A DNA stretch of 64,000 nt, taken from assembly GCF_019925205.1 (NCBI RefSeq), contig NC_083561.1:1983217-2047216 (forward strand), in the 5' to 3' direction. Positions 47,966 through 59,569 of this stretch are shown here, piece by piece (positions within the stretch are counted from its first letter, which is position 1; each line of letters begins with the position of its first letter). Position numbers and translations under genes: made by a program. The stretch comes from Metopolophium dirhodum. Its lineage: Eukaryota > Arthropoda > Insecta > Hemiptera > Aphididae. The notes beneath the pieces were generated by a model, which had not been told where the DNA came from, ran no database searches, and saw only the letters and a program-made list of their open reading frames with translations.

Positions 47966-50399
47966 ATTATATTATATAATACATAGTAATAATTTCTAAA
48001 ACTTAAATTTGTTAAATAAAAACTGTAAATTATTCTTATTCAAATGTCATAAATTACTACTAGTAAATACTTAGATCAATGAAAATGTAAATTCTCTTAT
48101 ATTATTATGTTATAAATATTATAACCCAATAACTAAAATCAAGTTTCTGCGTATGAAAATTCCAAGTCATCATTTAAACTTTTGAAGTAGGTACCTGCCT
48201 ACCATTAGTGTTTAGTTTTCATTCAAATGATTAAACTTATTACAATTATTTTGAACTATACATTTAAAGATTTAAAATATTAAAGTTTTTTTCACTGCCC
48301 AAAATTGTTAGCAGAAAAAAAAATACGTCAGAATACAATCGATGTATTAGGTGTAGGTATTGCATAATTTTAAACTATATAAATGTACATATTATCAAAT
48401 AGAATAACTAATTTGTTTAGGGAATTTATAAAAATAATCATGAAACTTTTGAAGTATTTACTAAAAAAATTACATACAGTTCACTTAAAAAAAACCAATT
48501 TTAAAGGCCTTTTAAAAGGTAGCACTTAATTTTAATTGCACATTATAAAGTAAAAGATTTTTCTGAGTAGGAACCTATGCTGAAACTATATTAGTTCAAT
48601 ATACAAATTTAAAATACATAACAATTCTCAGAATATAAAATTAAATTAAATGAGTTGCCTTTTTTTTATTTAACTCTTTGAACTACAGGTTGCTATTAAA
48701 AAAAGTTAAATAATAAAAACGTAAAAAATCAATATGATATATACAAAGTACGGGCATACAGTAAAAATTAAGATTTATTTTGCCAAAGGTATTGAGTAAG
48801 TATACAGCGACTTTCAATTATTTAAATTGACAATACACAAAACGTGTAGGTAGTCTTATAAAAAAAAATCATTTTAATTAGGTAGTTATTATAGCCTATA
48901 GGTACTAATACATTTATTTTTATATTCAGTAATTTAAGTACTTGTACCTATCTGTTTATCAAATCACTATTGAAAGGTTTATTTTGGATAATACATATTA
49001 TATTATATACCCATAAGTTAAAAGTTATAATTTATTTATTGACACAGATACGGCATGTATAACTTATAAGACGTTATAACACTGTCTCTGTGTCTCACCG
49101 CGTTTATTCTCGTACATTTCACCCATCCATCTATATAATATTTCTCCTCCTACACTTAGTTCAAACTTTACAATTTACGCAACTATATGAAAACTTAATG
49201 GAAATTAAAAAATAAAACTTTAAAATATTTAAATAAATTATACATATACTACAAATTGACGACATCAGATTTTTAAATAAGTATAGGTGGTGAGAAAACT
49301 AAATTTAATGTTTTTTTGTGTTTAGGTAAACAAAAATTAGGTTCTTCATTTATAATAAATGTGGCTTTCTTGTACAGAAATAATTTTAAGAAGGTATATT
49401 GATGAGGATACACATGGAGATATTTATTTATAGTATATTACAATTTTATTATATGGTTTATTTATTTTATCAGTAGTTAGGTCATATACTTAAAAATATA
49501 AATTAAACATGAATTATTACATTAACGGATTATACATATTACATTATGTTGTTATATATATACCACATTAATATACCTTATTAAATATACATCTCTATTA
49601 TCTATATTCTCCGATACTCGTATAACGTGCAGTAGATATAACCATAACTGTAGTAAACTAGTAATTCGTAAACAAAACTATTAGTACCTAACTAAATTTT
49701 TGAGAAGAGCAATAATGCTGCTGCAGTATAGAGAATACACATTTTTAAAAACAATAAATTTAAAATCTTTAAAAATATAAAAATATTTAAATAATTTGCA
49801 CACGTTTTTGGTTTGATTACTGTGCGTTAACTTGGTGAAAAATTATGATGGTCAGCATAATTATTTTTTTCCCGACTCTACGGGCTACCGTTTAAAACCA
49901 CCTTTAACACGTAGCCTCTTTTAGGAATTTACCGTGTACCTATACAATTATTACAATGTCACTCCTCACTCCGACTACGTCTCCAAGACCGAATGATCAA
50001 CGCAGCACAATACGCAGCACCGTATACGGTATACCTATGCTATAGCTGCTGAATGTGACGAGACACCCTCGTCGCCACGAGGAACCCCATTTAAGGCCTA
50101 AGGGGACCGAACAATACAGTTGTGTGCGTGTTGAACATCTCCGCGCGATTTGAGAAACAGTAATAAATAAATAAAAATATACAGCCATCGGCAAATAATT
50201 TATCGTTGCGCGGGCACCGCAGTTTAATGACTATTATAATACCGATAGTCGATACCTATACGTAGATATAATAGGTACGTGCCAATGCATTTTATAGCCT
50301 TCAAATTCGCGGATAAACGACATTATTTCATACGTCTTGTATGGTGTATTTATTTATATTATAAGCGAACACGTAGCTATTACTGAAATATTAAACAAA
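47966..50399. other. AT-rich intergenic region
   Basis: No coding exon or element is supported. GC content rises from about 49,950 toward the GC-rich island. Confidence 0.4.
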
Positions 50400-51260
50400 A
50401 TAGAAATGTTCGGCGCGTCCTTACGTCACCGGTGCCACTACCACATGAAATATTTATAGTGCCTAAACAAAAAACGACCGCACCGAGTCTCCTCACCTGT
50501 ATTTTTCTCTGCGGGTACCTATAATGACTACAACTGCCGTACACTGCAGCGACGAAAATCTACGAAACCGATTGGACCGTAACGCGCTCCATTTCATCCA
50601 ACGTCGTCGTGTACAATTATCGGGTAAGACGTGTACCTATGTGCGTAACGGCGGACCGGAATATTTTCACTTTCGTGGTAATAATATAATAAAAACGAAA
50701 CCGTTCCCGCAACAGGTAGAGGTATTCTCCCATGTTTTTATTCATATTCGATTTCGCTTTCGCATATAAATCGTCAAAATACAATGACAGTATAAATTAT
50801 AAATAATAATATAAAATAATATGACGTATTTCCAGAACATACCTATATTACAATATTTTATATCCACTCGAACGGTTTTCGCTGGGCTCTACATATTCCT
50901 TAGAATGCACACGCGGCGGGCGACGTAATAATAATACAATACGATAATTATTATTATGATGCGTATGGGCGCGCGCTCGCGAGCAGTTGTTGTTCCCGCG
51001 AGTCGTGAAACGCGACTCCCGCTGCCGGCCGCCGCGGCCCGGTACATCCGACGCATGAGCCGCCGCCGCCGCCGCCGCACCATCGGTCATCGCGATACGT
51101 CCGTGTTGTTTTCCGCGCGCCCGCGAACCCGTGCGGTATGCACCGGCGGCGGGAGTGAACGGCGGCGGTCCGCCATTCGCCATCGTGTTACCTAAATACC
51201 GCTTATCTATAAGGTGCTTCTCTGCTTTTGGTAACCGGTTCAAATTCTGAATTCCCGTTC
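50400..51260. promoter_or_regulatory. GC-rich, CpG-rich island, possible promoter and first exon
   Basis: Within very AT-rich DNA, 50,945-51,190 is strongly GC-rich with many CpG and a CCG/GCC tract near 51,060-51,078. On minus it is open (50,848-51,243) and would give an alanine run and basic stretches. On plus a short ORF starts at 50,524. Neither protein was recognised. Such islands in insects often mark the first exon of long developmental or signalling genes. It lies about 11 kb upstream of the exchanger on its coding strand and could be its distal promoter, but no splice link was proved. Confidence 0.4.
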
Positions 51261-52230
51261 ACGGCCGTCAGCGAAATAATAATATGACCGCAAAACAATT
51301 TTACAGCAATAATTAAACGATATTATTATAATGTATAATATATATCGAGATGAACTAGATGAAGCATGACTATTTATTCTTTTTATTTATTGTTCTACGA
51401 TGTACAAATGTATAATAATTTTAATAAATTCAATGCACTGCTGCAGTGGCGTCAATGCGTCATGTCAGCTGTGTTTCTCGTTTGACTATGTGGGATGAAA
51501 AGCAAACTCATCAGATAATACTATAGCTATATTATTATAATAATATGGTAATGCATATTTTAATTATCCTTGCGTCCTACTGAAAATGACGCCACTGTCG
51601 CCTCTGACCTATACACATGCATCTATAATAATTATTGTCCCTACCTACCGCCTACGCGTGTATAAAATACCTATACTATTACGTATTACTATTATTATGG
51701 CAGCGGACAACTGGTATTTCGATAGTTGTATTATTTTTTAATACTTTTTATACTCGGTTTTTTTACCGATTAACCGATCACTTTATGTCTATATAACAAT
51801 AACACTTTATAATAAAATACTATCACAAAACAGATGCAATTTTACACTTCACATAATATATGCCACGTGATTAATTTACTATTTAACACACATTATATCA
51901 AATAGTATAAATGATTTTGAAAAAAATCTTTTACATTGTTTCTAGTCGTTAAAAACAACATTTTTAAAAAATATGTAGGTATATATTTTAATATTTTTTA
52001 TCCTCAATTTTTTTTTAAGTTTTTATTTTTTTGAATGACAACATACAGTTTTAATTTTATATTCCAAAGCAGACTATTTTGCTATGTATTTTGATAATTT
52101 ACTATTTAGGACGAGTAGTTTAAGTTTAAGACTAAATTATGAGTTATAAGTAGGGCTCAGAAATTGTAGAGTTTCATATTATTCTATATGCTCTCGATGT
52201 ATAGCAGACTAAACTAAAAATCCAAGCTAA
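51261..52230. other. AT-rich, no gene seen
   Basis: No feature is supported in this stretch. Confidence 0.35.
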
Positions 52231-52254
52231 ACAATGATGAGTTTAAAAATTTAA

Positions 52255-52500
52255 CTATTTAACACACCCAATCACAAACAAACTTAAGGAAATCAAATTA
52301 TCAATCAGCCCATGGAAAACCACGTAGTTATCACAAGGTCTCGGATTGGACACTCCCGTCCTACACACTTGCACCTTATAATTAAAGAAGACTGCCCGAC
52401 CTGTGAACTCTGTGACAAAGAACTGACGATCAAACACATCACACTAGAATGCCCAAAGTTCAACATCTCAAATTTGATAAGTTTTATTAAAAATTGAACT
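52255..52500 (+). pseudogene. LINE ORF2 C-terminal fragment
   Basis: Translation gives SRIGHSRPTHLHLIIKE, then CPTCELCDKELTIKHI and LECPKFN. This is the RxRIGHTxxTH...C..C....KHIL.EC pattern found after the RNase H domain of Jockey/I-type LINEs. The region just upstream (NPITNKLKEIKLSISPW) is in another frame, so there is at least one frameshift. Truncated and dead. Confidence 0.75.
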
Positions 52501-53525
52501 TTAAATGCTTATAAAAAAATTGTGCCTATGTATTTTTAATATTTTTCAACTGCTATTGTAACAACACATCAGGAGCCTTGCATTAATTTTTCACGCTTTT
52601 TTACCCAACAAACAAAATTTTATTGATATTTATAGAAAAAAAAACTAAAAAAATTTAAAACTGACAATGTCCGTAAACAGCTCAAAGTGAGACAAAATAT
52701 TTTCAAAATTGTATGGTGTATAGAAAATGAAAATGTTAACATTCAGGAAAATTGTCATGTACCTACAGTTATTCGTTTTTGAATAACAATAAAATAACAA
52801 AACCGCTACATAAGAAATCAAGTGAATATCCAATATTGTAAAAATATGAATTTCAAACGCTCATAAAAATTTAATTTGATTTGCTTGTAAACATTTTTTT
52901 TTTTTTTTTGATAAAGGTAGACAAACCTATGAGGAATCTTGTATTTAAAAAGAAAAATTTTTATGAATTCTCAACTCAAAATAATTTGCTAATTTTCGTG
53001 ATTTTTCCGTATTTTGTCAAGATTTGAACTTTTAATACTTATAAATAAAAACTGTGACTAAGGATTTTTAATATTTTTCAAATGTCATTGTAACAATATA
53101 GTAGGAGCCTTGTATACCTATTTAATTTTCAAGCTTTTTCACCCAACAAATAAAGTTTTATTGACATTCATAGAAAAAAAGACTAATACAATTGGAAGCA
53201 GAAAATGTTCCTAAACAGTTCAAAACAAATCAAAATATTTTGAAAATTGTATCGTGTATAGAAAATGCAAATATAAACAACTAATGAAAATGTCATATAT
53301 ATACGTTAATTTGTTTTAGAGTTACACCAAAAAATTCCCGTTTTTCCTTAATTTTTATGTTGTTTTCCCCAACACCAGCAATGTTCACTTTCCCATCGAA
53401 CAAGATACTGAAGTTGAAAATCAAAGCATTATTTTGACTACTTATCGTGTACACAGACACAAAAAAAAATACACATCATTGTAAAATCAATACTTTTATC
53501 GTTCCACTATTAGAATCTAAAAAAA
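52501..53525 (+). repeat. R1 repeat, interior and right end
   Basis: R1 interior blocks are in order: AACTTTAAATGCTTATAAAA, CAGGAGCCTTGCATT, ACCCAACAAACAAAATTTTA and CTGACAATGTCCGTAAACAG. A second, diverged round of the same blocks follows. The right end has ATCATTGTAAAATCAATACT then TAGAATCTAAAA. The left end is replaced by the LINE fragment. Confidence 0.75.
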
Positions 53526-54437
53526 AAAAATTGTACATAATATATCTTACATTCCCCTTCTTATGTTTAACATGATGTCTCCCCATAGTTCTAATATTAA
53601 TACTTTATAATTATCATAGGCTAATGACCTTAGATTTAGGCCTTTTACAACTTGAAACCATATAAAAAAATATTTTCAAAAATATTAATATTTTTTGTAT
53701 GATACGTAGTTACGTCAAATGAATCAACCACGGTGCAGTAGTTACATTCAATGACAAAAATTATAATATTTATGTTTATTTGCCCGGCTAATGTCAAAAA
53801 TTATCTAGCCTAATACAAAATATGTACCTACGTAACTTAACAGTAATTTATGTAATTGGCAATAGGTACGCCAATACATAATGTTAGTATGTTGTAAACA
53901 TTGGTAGGTATTTTACAATATTACTTACGTAAATTCCCAACACCTGTTGGACGTGGTTGTCAACTGTAAATGTATTATTAAGTATCATACATATACGGGA
54001 CACTGCTGTCTTGGTAGTTGGTATCTACTTAAAAACGTGGCTTATTTAAACGTAACAACTATACCATCGATAATCGGTGATAGTTACTCGGGCCGCGAAT
54101 CATTTACGTAACTAAAAGCCTAAAAGATTATTGGGCAGGAGCCAGGAATTCGCCGGTTTCCAGCGTCTTAAACACGTCGAGTTGCTACTCATCCACAGCC
54201 ATAATAATATTGTTTAACAATATGTTGCTACGTCAAACAATATCGTGGTAATCTAATAAATTATCAAAGGTAATTACTTTTATTGGATCATTTTTCCATT
54301 ACGTATCGTGGCCCGTAAAGTGCTAGCTGTATCAGTATCATTGCAGATTCAATATTGCTTGATTCGCGCAGTTTGACAGTTAGTGTTTTATTACATTTTA
54401 CAGTATTTATTTTTATTTACGTGCATTATTGTTTAGT
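53526..54437. other. intergenic, unassigned
   Basis: AT-rich with no recognised gene. The segment 54,100-54,220 is slightly GC-richer. No element ends were identified. Confidence 0.35.
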
Positions 54438-54649
54438 ATGGATGTAGTTATTATGCGTAATAAATTCAACGATTTATTTAATAAGTTGATTGTCAAAAAC
54501 GGGTTGACAATAATTCCTATTTCAGTTTATCGGAGTACCTATATCATAATATATAATAAGCAAATTTCAAAAACTAGAGTCGAAAAAATATTAAGTAGGT
54601 ATACTATGGAATTGAAGAAAACGGTAAAAGATTACTGCAGAATGGTTAT
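54438..54649 (+). CDS. possible first coding exon, unknown product
   Basis: The frame opens at an ATG (MDVVIMRNKFNDLFNKLIVK) and runs 71 codons to a strong donor, GTAAGTAAG, at 54650. The reading is lysine-rich with no domain recognised. No convincing downstream exon was found, since repeats follow at once. It could be a real gene start, a captured gene fragment or chance. Confidence 0.2.
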
Positions 54650-54734
54650 CGTAAGTAAGAAATATTAATGGTAAATGGAAGAGAACGCTTCATAAAACCA
54701 GTATCAGAAAAGAATAATAATATAATAATTATGC

Positions 54735-54870
54735 TTATTATTATTTTTTTTTTTTTTATTAAACATACTATCCGCGGCATCTGTTGCCATTGGACGTTAC
54801 ATTACATTTTACAATATTCATGCATTACGTAATACTAAAAATTTAAGGAACATATAGGAAATAATATTAT
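54735..54870 (-). other. possible 3' end of a minus-strand retroelement
   Basis: A T run (about 54,745-54,758) followed by TATTAAACATACTATCCGCG reads, on minus, as sequence ending in ATAGTATGTTTAATA plus poly-A. This is the look of a LINE or retrocopy tail. No coding part was recognised. Confidence 0.3.
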
Positions 54871-55039
54871 AAGTAATAAGATCATAAGAGAGAAAAAAAA
54901 TAGAAAATAAAATAAAAAAATTAATAAATAGAAAATATAATATTATTTAATTAAATAGGAATTAGATGTTAATTATTATATACAATTTACAATTTGTTAA
55001 TGAGGTGCGTTTCTGTTAGGAATTTAATGAGTTTGAAGA

Positions 55040-55870
55040 CTCTTGGTCACTGCAACATACCTGGCAACGAACAAGCAGATATAGCAGCCAAACTCGCCTA
55101 CTCATCCCCAGATGCAATCACCTTACCCACGTTCTTCTTTAAGAGGACGCCACACGAGCGAAAATACCGTACAAAAACATGTCAATTTTGTTCCAATAAT
55201 ACGGCTTACTGAATGGTTTTATAGCAAAATACCTTAATTAAAAGTTGTAGAGGAGAGTTATATCGGGTGACGTATAAGACTCGATTTTCGATATTTTAAT
55301 TTTTTATACCTATTATTCACAAGTAAAAAAAAGTGAAAACGAAAAACGATTTTATCGATTTTGAGAATCAATTGAATCAAATATCGAAAATCGAGTCTTA
55401 TACGTCACCCGATATAACTCTTCTCTACAACTTTTAATAAAGGTATTTAAAGACATAAATACATAAAGAGAGTCATTGAAGATAACACATCACGTATGGG
55501 TCAAATAGAATGGAATGAAACGTCCACCAAACTAAACGAAATTAAGAATTCCATTCAACCGTTCCTCGTCCCCACGAACACCACAAAAAAACAAGAGACC
55601 ACCATCAACCGTCTTAGAATAGGACACACCCGCCTCACTCACTCCTATTTAATGAAGAAAGAATCCCCTCCCATATGTACTTGCTGTGGGGTCCTCCTAT
55701 CAGTTAAACATATTTTAACCGAATTTAGAACCTATGACAAGGAAAGAAGACATTTCCGAATCTCCGACTACTTCGCTGAATCACTCAATCCTGAACCTAT
55801 CATGCTTATTATTATTCAATCAAATAAAGAACTATTTAATATTGTAATCCAGCTAGTCCAGCTATTTTCC
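55040..55870 (+). pseudogene. LINE ORF2 RNase H and tail, split by a MITE
   Basis: The first part (55,040-55,200) reads GHCNIPGNEQADIAAKLAYS, the end of a LINE RNase H domain that would remove RNA from the hybrid. After a fold-back insertion (55,227-55,448) the frame resumes at 55,496 with an open 126-codon stretch: NRLRIGHTRLTHSYLMKKE, then CTCCGVLLSVKHILTEF. This is the same C-terminal pattern as the relic at 52.3 kb, so both come from related LINEs. The reverse transcriptase is missing. Confidence 0.8.
55227..55448. mobile_element. 222-bp fold-back MITE inserted in LINE
   Basis: Long near-perfect inverted arms of ~68 bp: the left begins AAATACCTTAATTAAAAGTT and the right ends AACTTTTAATAAAGGTATTT. 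The arms share GTTATATCGGGTGACGTATA and AGACTCGATTTTCGATATTT. A ~80-bp centre separates them. RNA of either strand would fold into a long hairpin. The target duplication is unclear. Confidence 0.88.
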
Positions 55871-55871
55871 A

Positions 55872-57345
55872 GTTAGATAATGGCCGTGAATTCATAAACT
55901 CGAATATAACTGAGCGGGAAGACGTCAAAATTGTTCATGGTAAACCGGGGCCCAGCCAGGGCCAAAGTTCTGTGGAATAAGCAAATAGAGATGTATAGAG
56001 GATATGTTGGCTACGTCGATGGTAGAAAACAATAGCACAATCTGGGTTGAGATTTATTTGGTATCAAAAAAACCAAGCTCTTCATTCGAGTAAAAAAAAT
56101 TATAATATACATAATATATTAATATACCTACTATGTCCATAGGTATTTTTGTACTCTGTGTCTATACTCATTGTTTAAAAAAAAAAAAAATTTAAGCTAA
56201 ATTGTATACATAGAAATACACCGAATAATATTCTGCTTTGGAATATAAAACAAAGTAAGAAACTTAAAAAAAGTGTAATGATAAAAATAGTAAAAATATA
56301 AATAATTTTTTTTTAATTTTGTAACAAATAAAAATTTTGGGGAAAAAGTTAGAACATTTCGAATTACCTGCAGGTAAGTTAAAAATGTAAAATGTCTTAA
56401 TTTATTTTAGTTGTTACCTTATTTTGTAAGGTATTAAAAGATCTCTTTATAAAGCCATGTTTAGCAGTACTGCCAGAACTCTGCTACTATCGATACCACG
56501 CGTGATTAATTAAATTGTAAAAACAGAAGAAGTCAAGAAGATATAGAACTAGGTAAATATAAATAATATAACACATATAAATAATATTTTAACTATATAA
56601 TAATATAACACATCTAATGAAATGAAAGAAATTGTATTACATGCTTCAGATCAAAATAGGTATTGAAGAAGTTGTTTCACCAATATTGCAGAATAAGCTA
56701 AAAATATAATAAATACAGGTAAATTAATATTATATTTAAATTTTAAAATTTTGTAAAAGTAACATACATATTATTTAAATGTATTAGATATACAAACATA
56801 AGAAAATGTGAAACATGTTTCATTTCCCTGGAAGCTGTCGATGAAAATACAAACTGCATGAATTGCCTACAATATGAGAAAATACAAAATGAACGACATA
56901 AATTAAGTGAATGCTAAAAGAAATAAGCCAACAAAAAATGGTGAAAATTTCAAATAGAAAAATTAGACCGCTAGAAGTAGCGGTGATGATGTTGATCAAG
57001 CACCTGGATCACCACGAAACCTATTAGGAGCTATTACCAAGGATAAAGAAGATTTATAAAAATTACTTATTAGGTAAGTGAACACATAATTATATTTTTT
57101 AATTTATACATTTTTGATTTTAATTAGGTACAGAGAACGGCATTCTTAAGCAATTGTATACTTGATCGAAGATCGATCCTTACAAACAATTGTTCGTTGA
57201 CTTCAAATCTGTGAATAATGAAAAGGAAATTACACTAAGAGAAGCGCAGATGTTAGTAGTGTCTGATTGTCACTCGGTCACAACTCACAAGGTTACAAAA
57301 GGTGCAGTTGCAAACTAAAGTGCAAAACCAAACAAATGCGTTTGT
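55872..57345 (+). pseudogene. retroviral-type integrase relic (KRBA2-like, gypsy/Ginger lineage)
   Basis: Frames starting LDNGREFINSNI and going on to DVKIVHGKPGPSQGQSSVE match the integrase core, including its DNGREF and the SVE catalytic glutamate; a stop follows at once. Further pieces in order are GLRFIWYQKNQALHS, a cysteine pair CETCFISLE (near 56,810), LLKQLYT-like and ITLREAQ stretches, and QGYKRCSCKLKCKTK (57,285-57,335). This order is the one seen in proteins often named KRAB-A domain-containing protein 2-like in aphids, where the integrase strand-transfer domain is followed by a Cys-rich tail. Several frameshifts and stops show it is dead. Confidence 0.75.
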
Positions 57346-57414
57346 CAATCAGTGGGGATATCGTGGAACTTAAAATGTCAACAACACGCCTTGCGAAAAT
57401 AAATAATAAAAAGG

Positions 57415-57570
57415 TGGACAATTGGGTATCACACTGCTGTACACTAGTTGTCGAGTATGTCATTGTAATGAATGTGTTGAATTTGAATTCAATGATAAAT
57501 CATTGTATAAGAAAAACGATTTTCAGCGGTGTGTCAACCCTATTGCATAGGTACTTGAATAAATAATCAA
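57415..57570 (+). repeat. R1 left-end fragment
   Basis: ACTGCTGTACACTAG, TTGAATTTGAATTCAATGAT and TTGTATAAGAAAAACGATTT, then diverged. It starts directly after the integrase relic. Confidence 0.65.
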
Positions 57571-58002
57571 ATTTAATAATTAAAAAAATTATTTTCATGG
57601 CTATAAATACCATTGCTTCCTGTTAAACTTTTTATTTTGTTTAAGACATGATAAGAGAAAATAATGATCAATCTTAGATTCTTCTGAAAAAAAATTTTTA
57701 AATGTTGGCAACAAAAAACATTTTTCCTTAATTTTTCTTTTTTTTCCTGGACCTTTTAAAAACTACTGAAAATATTGTTACAAACTACTAAATATTCAAT
57801 TTGGACCTCTCTAATTCACCATCAATATTCACTTTCTTACGAGAGAAGATGAGACGATGCAGAAAATCGGAGAATTTATACTGGCCCAAAAGTTGATGAT
57901 TGGCAGAAAACACTCAATATCATTGTAAAATCGTATTGGTTTCACTACGCTCAGAATCTAATATCATATAATATTAATGTGATTTAATTAATAAAAAAGT
58001 GG
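57571..58002 (+). repeat. R1-related right-end sequence
   Basis: Diverged R1 right-half blocks: TTTTTCCTTAATTTTTCTTT, a TTCACTTTCTTACGAGAGAA block and CATTGTAAAATCGTATTGG then CGCTCAGAATCTAA (ends near 57,961). A fresh R1 left end follows at 58,003. Confidence 0.6.
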
Positions 58003-59553
58003 ATAAGTGGATGTCACTCTGCTGTACAGTAGGTTACAAGTGGGTCACTGTAATGGATGGTGTTAAATTTGAATTCAATGATATAATATCATTGTATAAG
58101 AAAAACGATTCTGAGCGAAAACGGTCAGTCAGCCTATGATTTTACCAAGTATATTTGATGATATTATTGGGAATAAAGTAATTTATATATAACCCATTTA
58201 CGTGGAGCCTTGTTTTAAATTTTCAATCCTTAGCCATAAAAGTTAAAAATTTATAAATATATAAATTTTTAACCACAAAATAATTAATAAATTATAAATT
58301 TGATAAATGTTGTCAAAATTTGAACTTTAAATGCTTATAAAAAAAATTGTGCCTATGTATTTTTAATATTTTTCAACTGCTATTAGAACGATATATCAGG
58401 AGCCTTATATTAAATTTTCACGCTTTTTTACCCAACAAATAAAAATTTATTGATATTTATAGAAAAAAAAACTAAAAAAATTGAAAACTGACAATGTCCG
58501 TAAACAGCTCAAAAATAATCAAAATATTTTTAAAATTTTATCGTGTATAGAAAATGCTAATATAAACATTCAATGAAATTTTCAAGTATCTACAGTCATT
58601 CGTTTTTTAATTACAATAAATAAGAAAATTGTTACATGAGAAATCGAGTGAATATCTCAAATGTTGTAAAAATATAAATTTCAGACGCTCATAAAAATTT
58701 AATTTAAGTTTCTTGTAGACATTTTTTTTTTGATAGAGGTAGACAAACTTATGAGTAATCTTATATTACATTTTCAAATCTTAGATTTAAAAAGAAAATT
58801 TTTTATGAATTCTCAACTCAAAATAATTTGCTATTTTTCGTGATTTTTCCGTATTTTGTCAAAATTTGAACTTTAAATGCTTATAAATAAAAACTGTGAC
58901 TAAGGATTTTTAATTTTTTTTATCTGCCTTTGAAACAATAACCTAGTAGCCTTATATTAAATTTTCAAGCTTTTTTACTCAACGGATAAAATTTTATTGA
59001 TATTTATAGAAAAAAAACTAAAAAAAATGGAAATTGACAATGTCCGTAAACAGTTCAAAATAAGTCAAAATATTTGGAAAATGTTATGGTGTATAGGAAA
59101 TGAAATTATAAACATTCAGTCAAAATTTCATGTCCCTACGGTCGTTTGTTTTAGAGTTACGACAAAAAACAAAATCGATTTTCTCGAAAACAGATTTTGC
59201 GTAAAAATTCCCGTTTTTCCTTAATTTTTCTTTTGTTTTTGACCCCCCAAAGTACCAACTAGATTCACTTTCCGATCAGAAAAGTTATTATTGAAGAAAA
59301 TCCAAGCACTTTTACTGTCCTAAAAGGTGATGAGGATGACAGACACAAAAATAAAAAAAAACACATCATTGTAAAATCAATACATTCATCGCTTCGCTCA
59401 GAATCTAAAAATAAAAAAAAATAAAAAAAATAAAAAAAACACATCATTGTAAAATCAATACATTTATCGCTTCGCTCAGAATCTAAAAAAAAATAAAAAA
59501 AACACACATCATTGTAAAATCAATATATTCATCGCTTCGCTCAGAATCTAAAA
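58003..59553 (+). repeat. R1 repeat, near full-length copy with triplicated right end
   Basis: The left end is CACTCTGCTGTACAGTAGG. Interior blocks occur twice in diverged form (near 58,320 and 58,862): AACTTTAAATGCTTATAAA, AGCCTTATATTAAATTTTCA, TTTTATTGATATTTATAGAA and GACAATGTCCGTAAACAG. The right end reads CATCATTGTAAAATCAATAC followed by CGCTTCGCTCAGAATCTAAA and is present three times (59,362-59,410, 59,440-59,488, 59,503-59,553), joined by A/T spacers. No protein coding was seen. Confidence 0.8.
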
Positions 59554-59569
59554 GCTGGTACAGATAAGT

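Noticed and set aside
50848..51243. 131-codon minus-strand ORF with alanine run as a protein gene
   Set aside because: Open frames are expected in GC-rich DNA, both strands are open, and no domain or splice link is visible.
59362..59553. CRISPR-like array of three repeats
   Set aside because: Eukaryotic context, spacers are simple A/T sequence, and the repeat is the terminus of a dispersed element.
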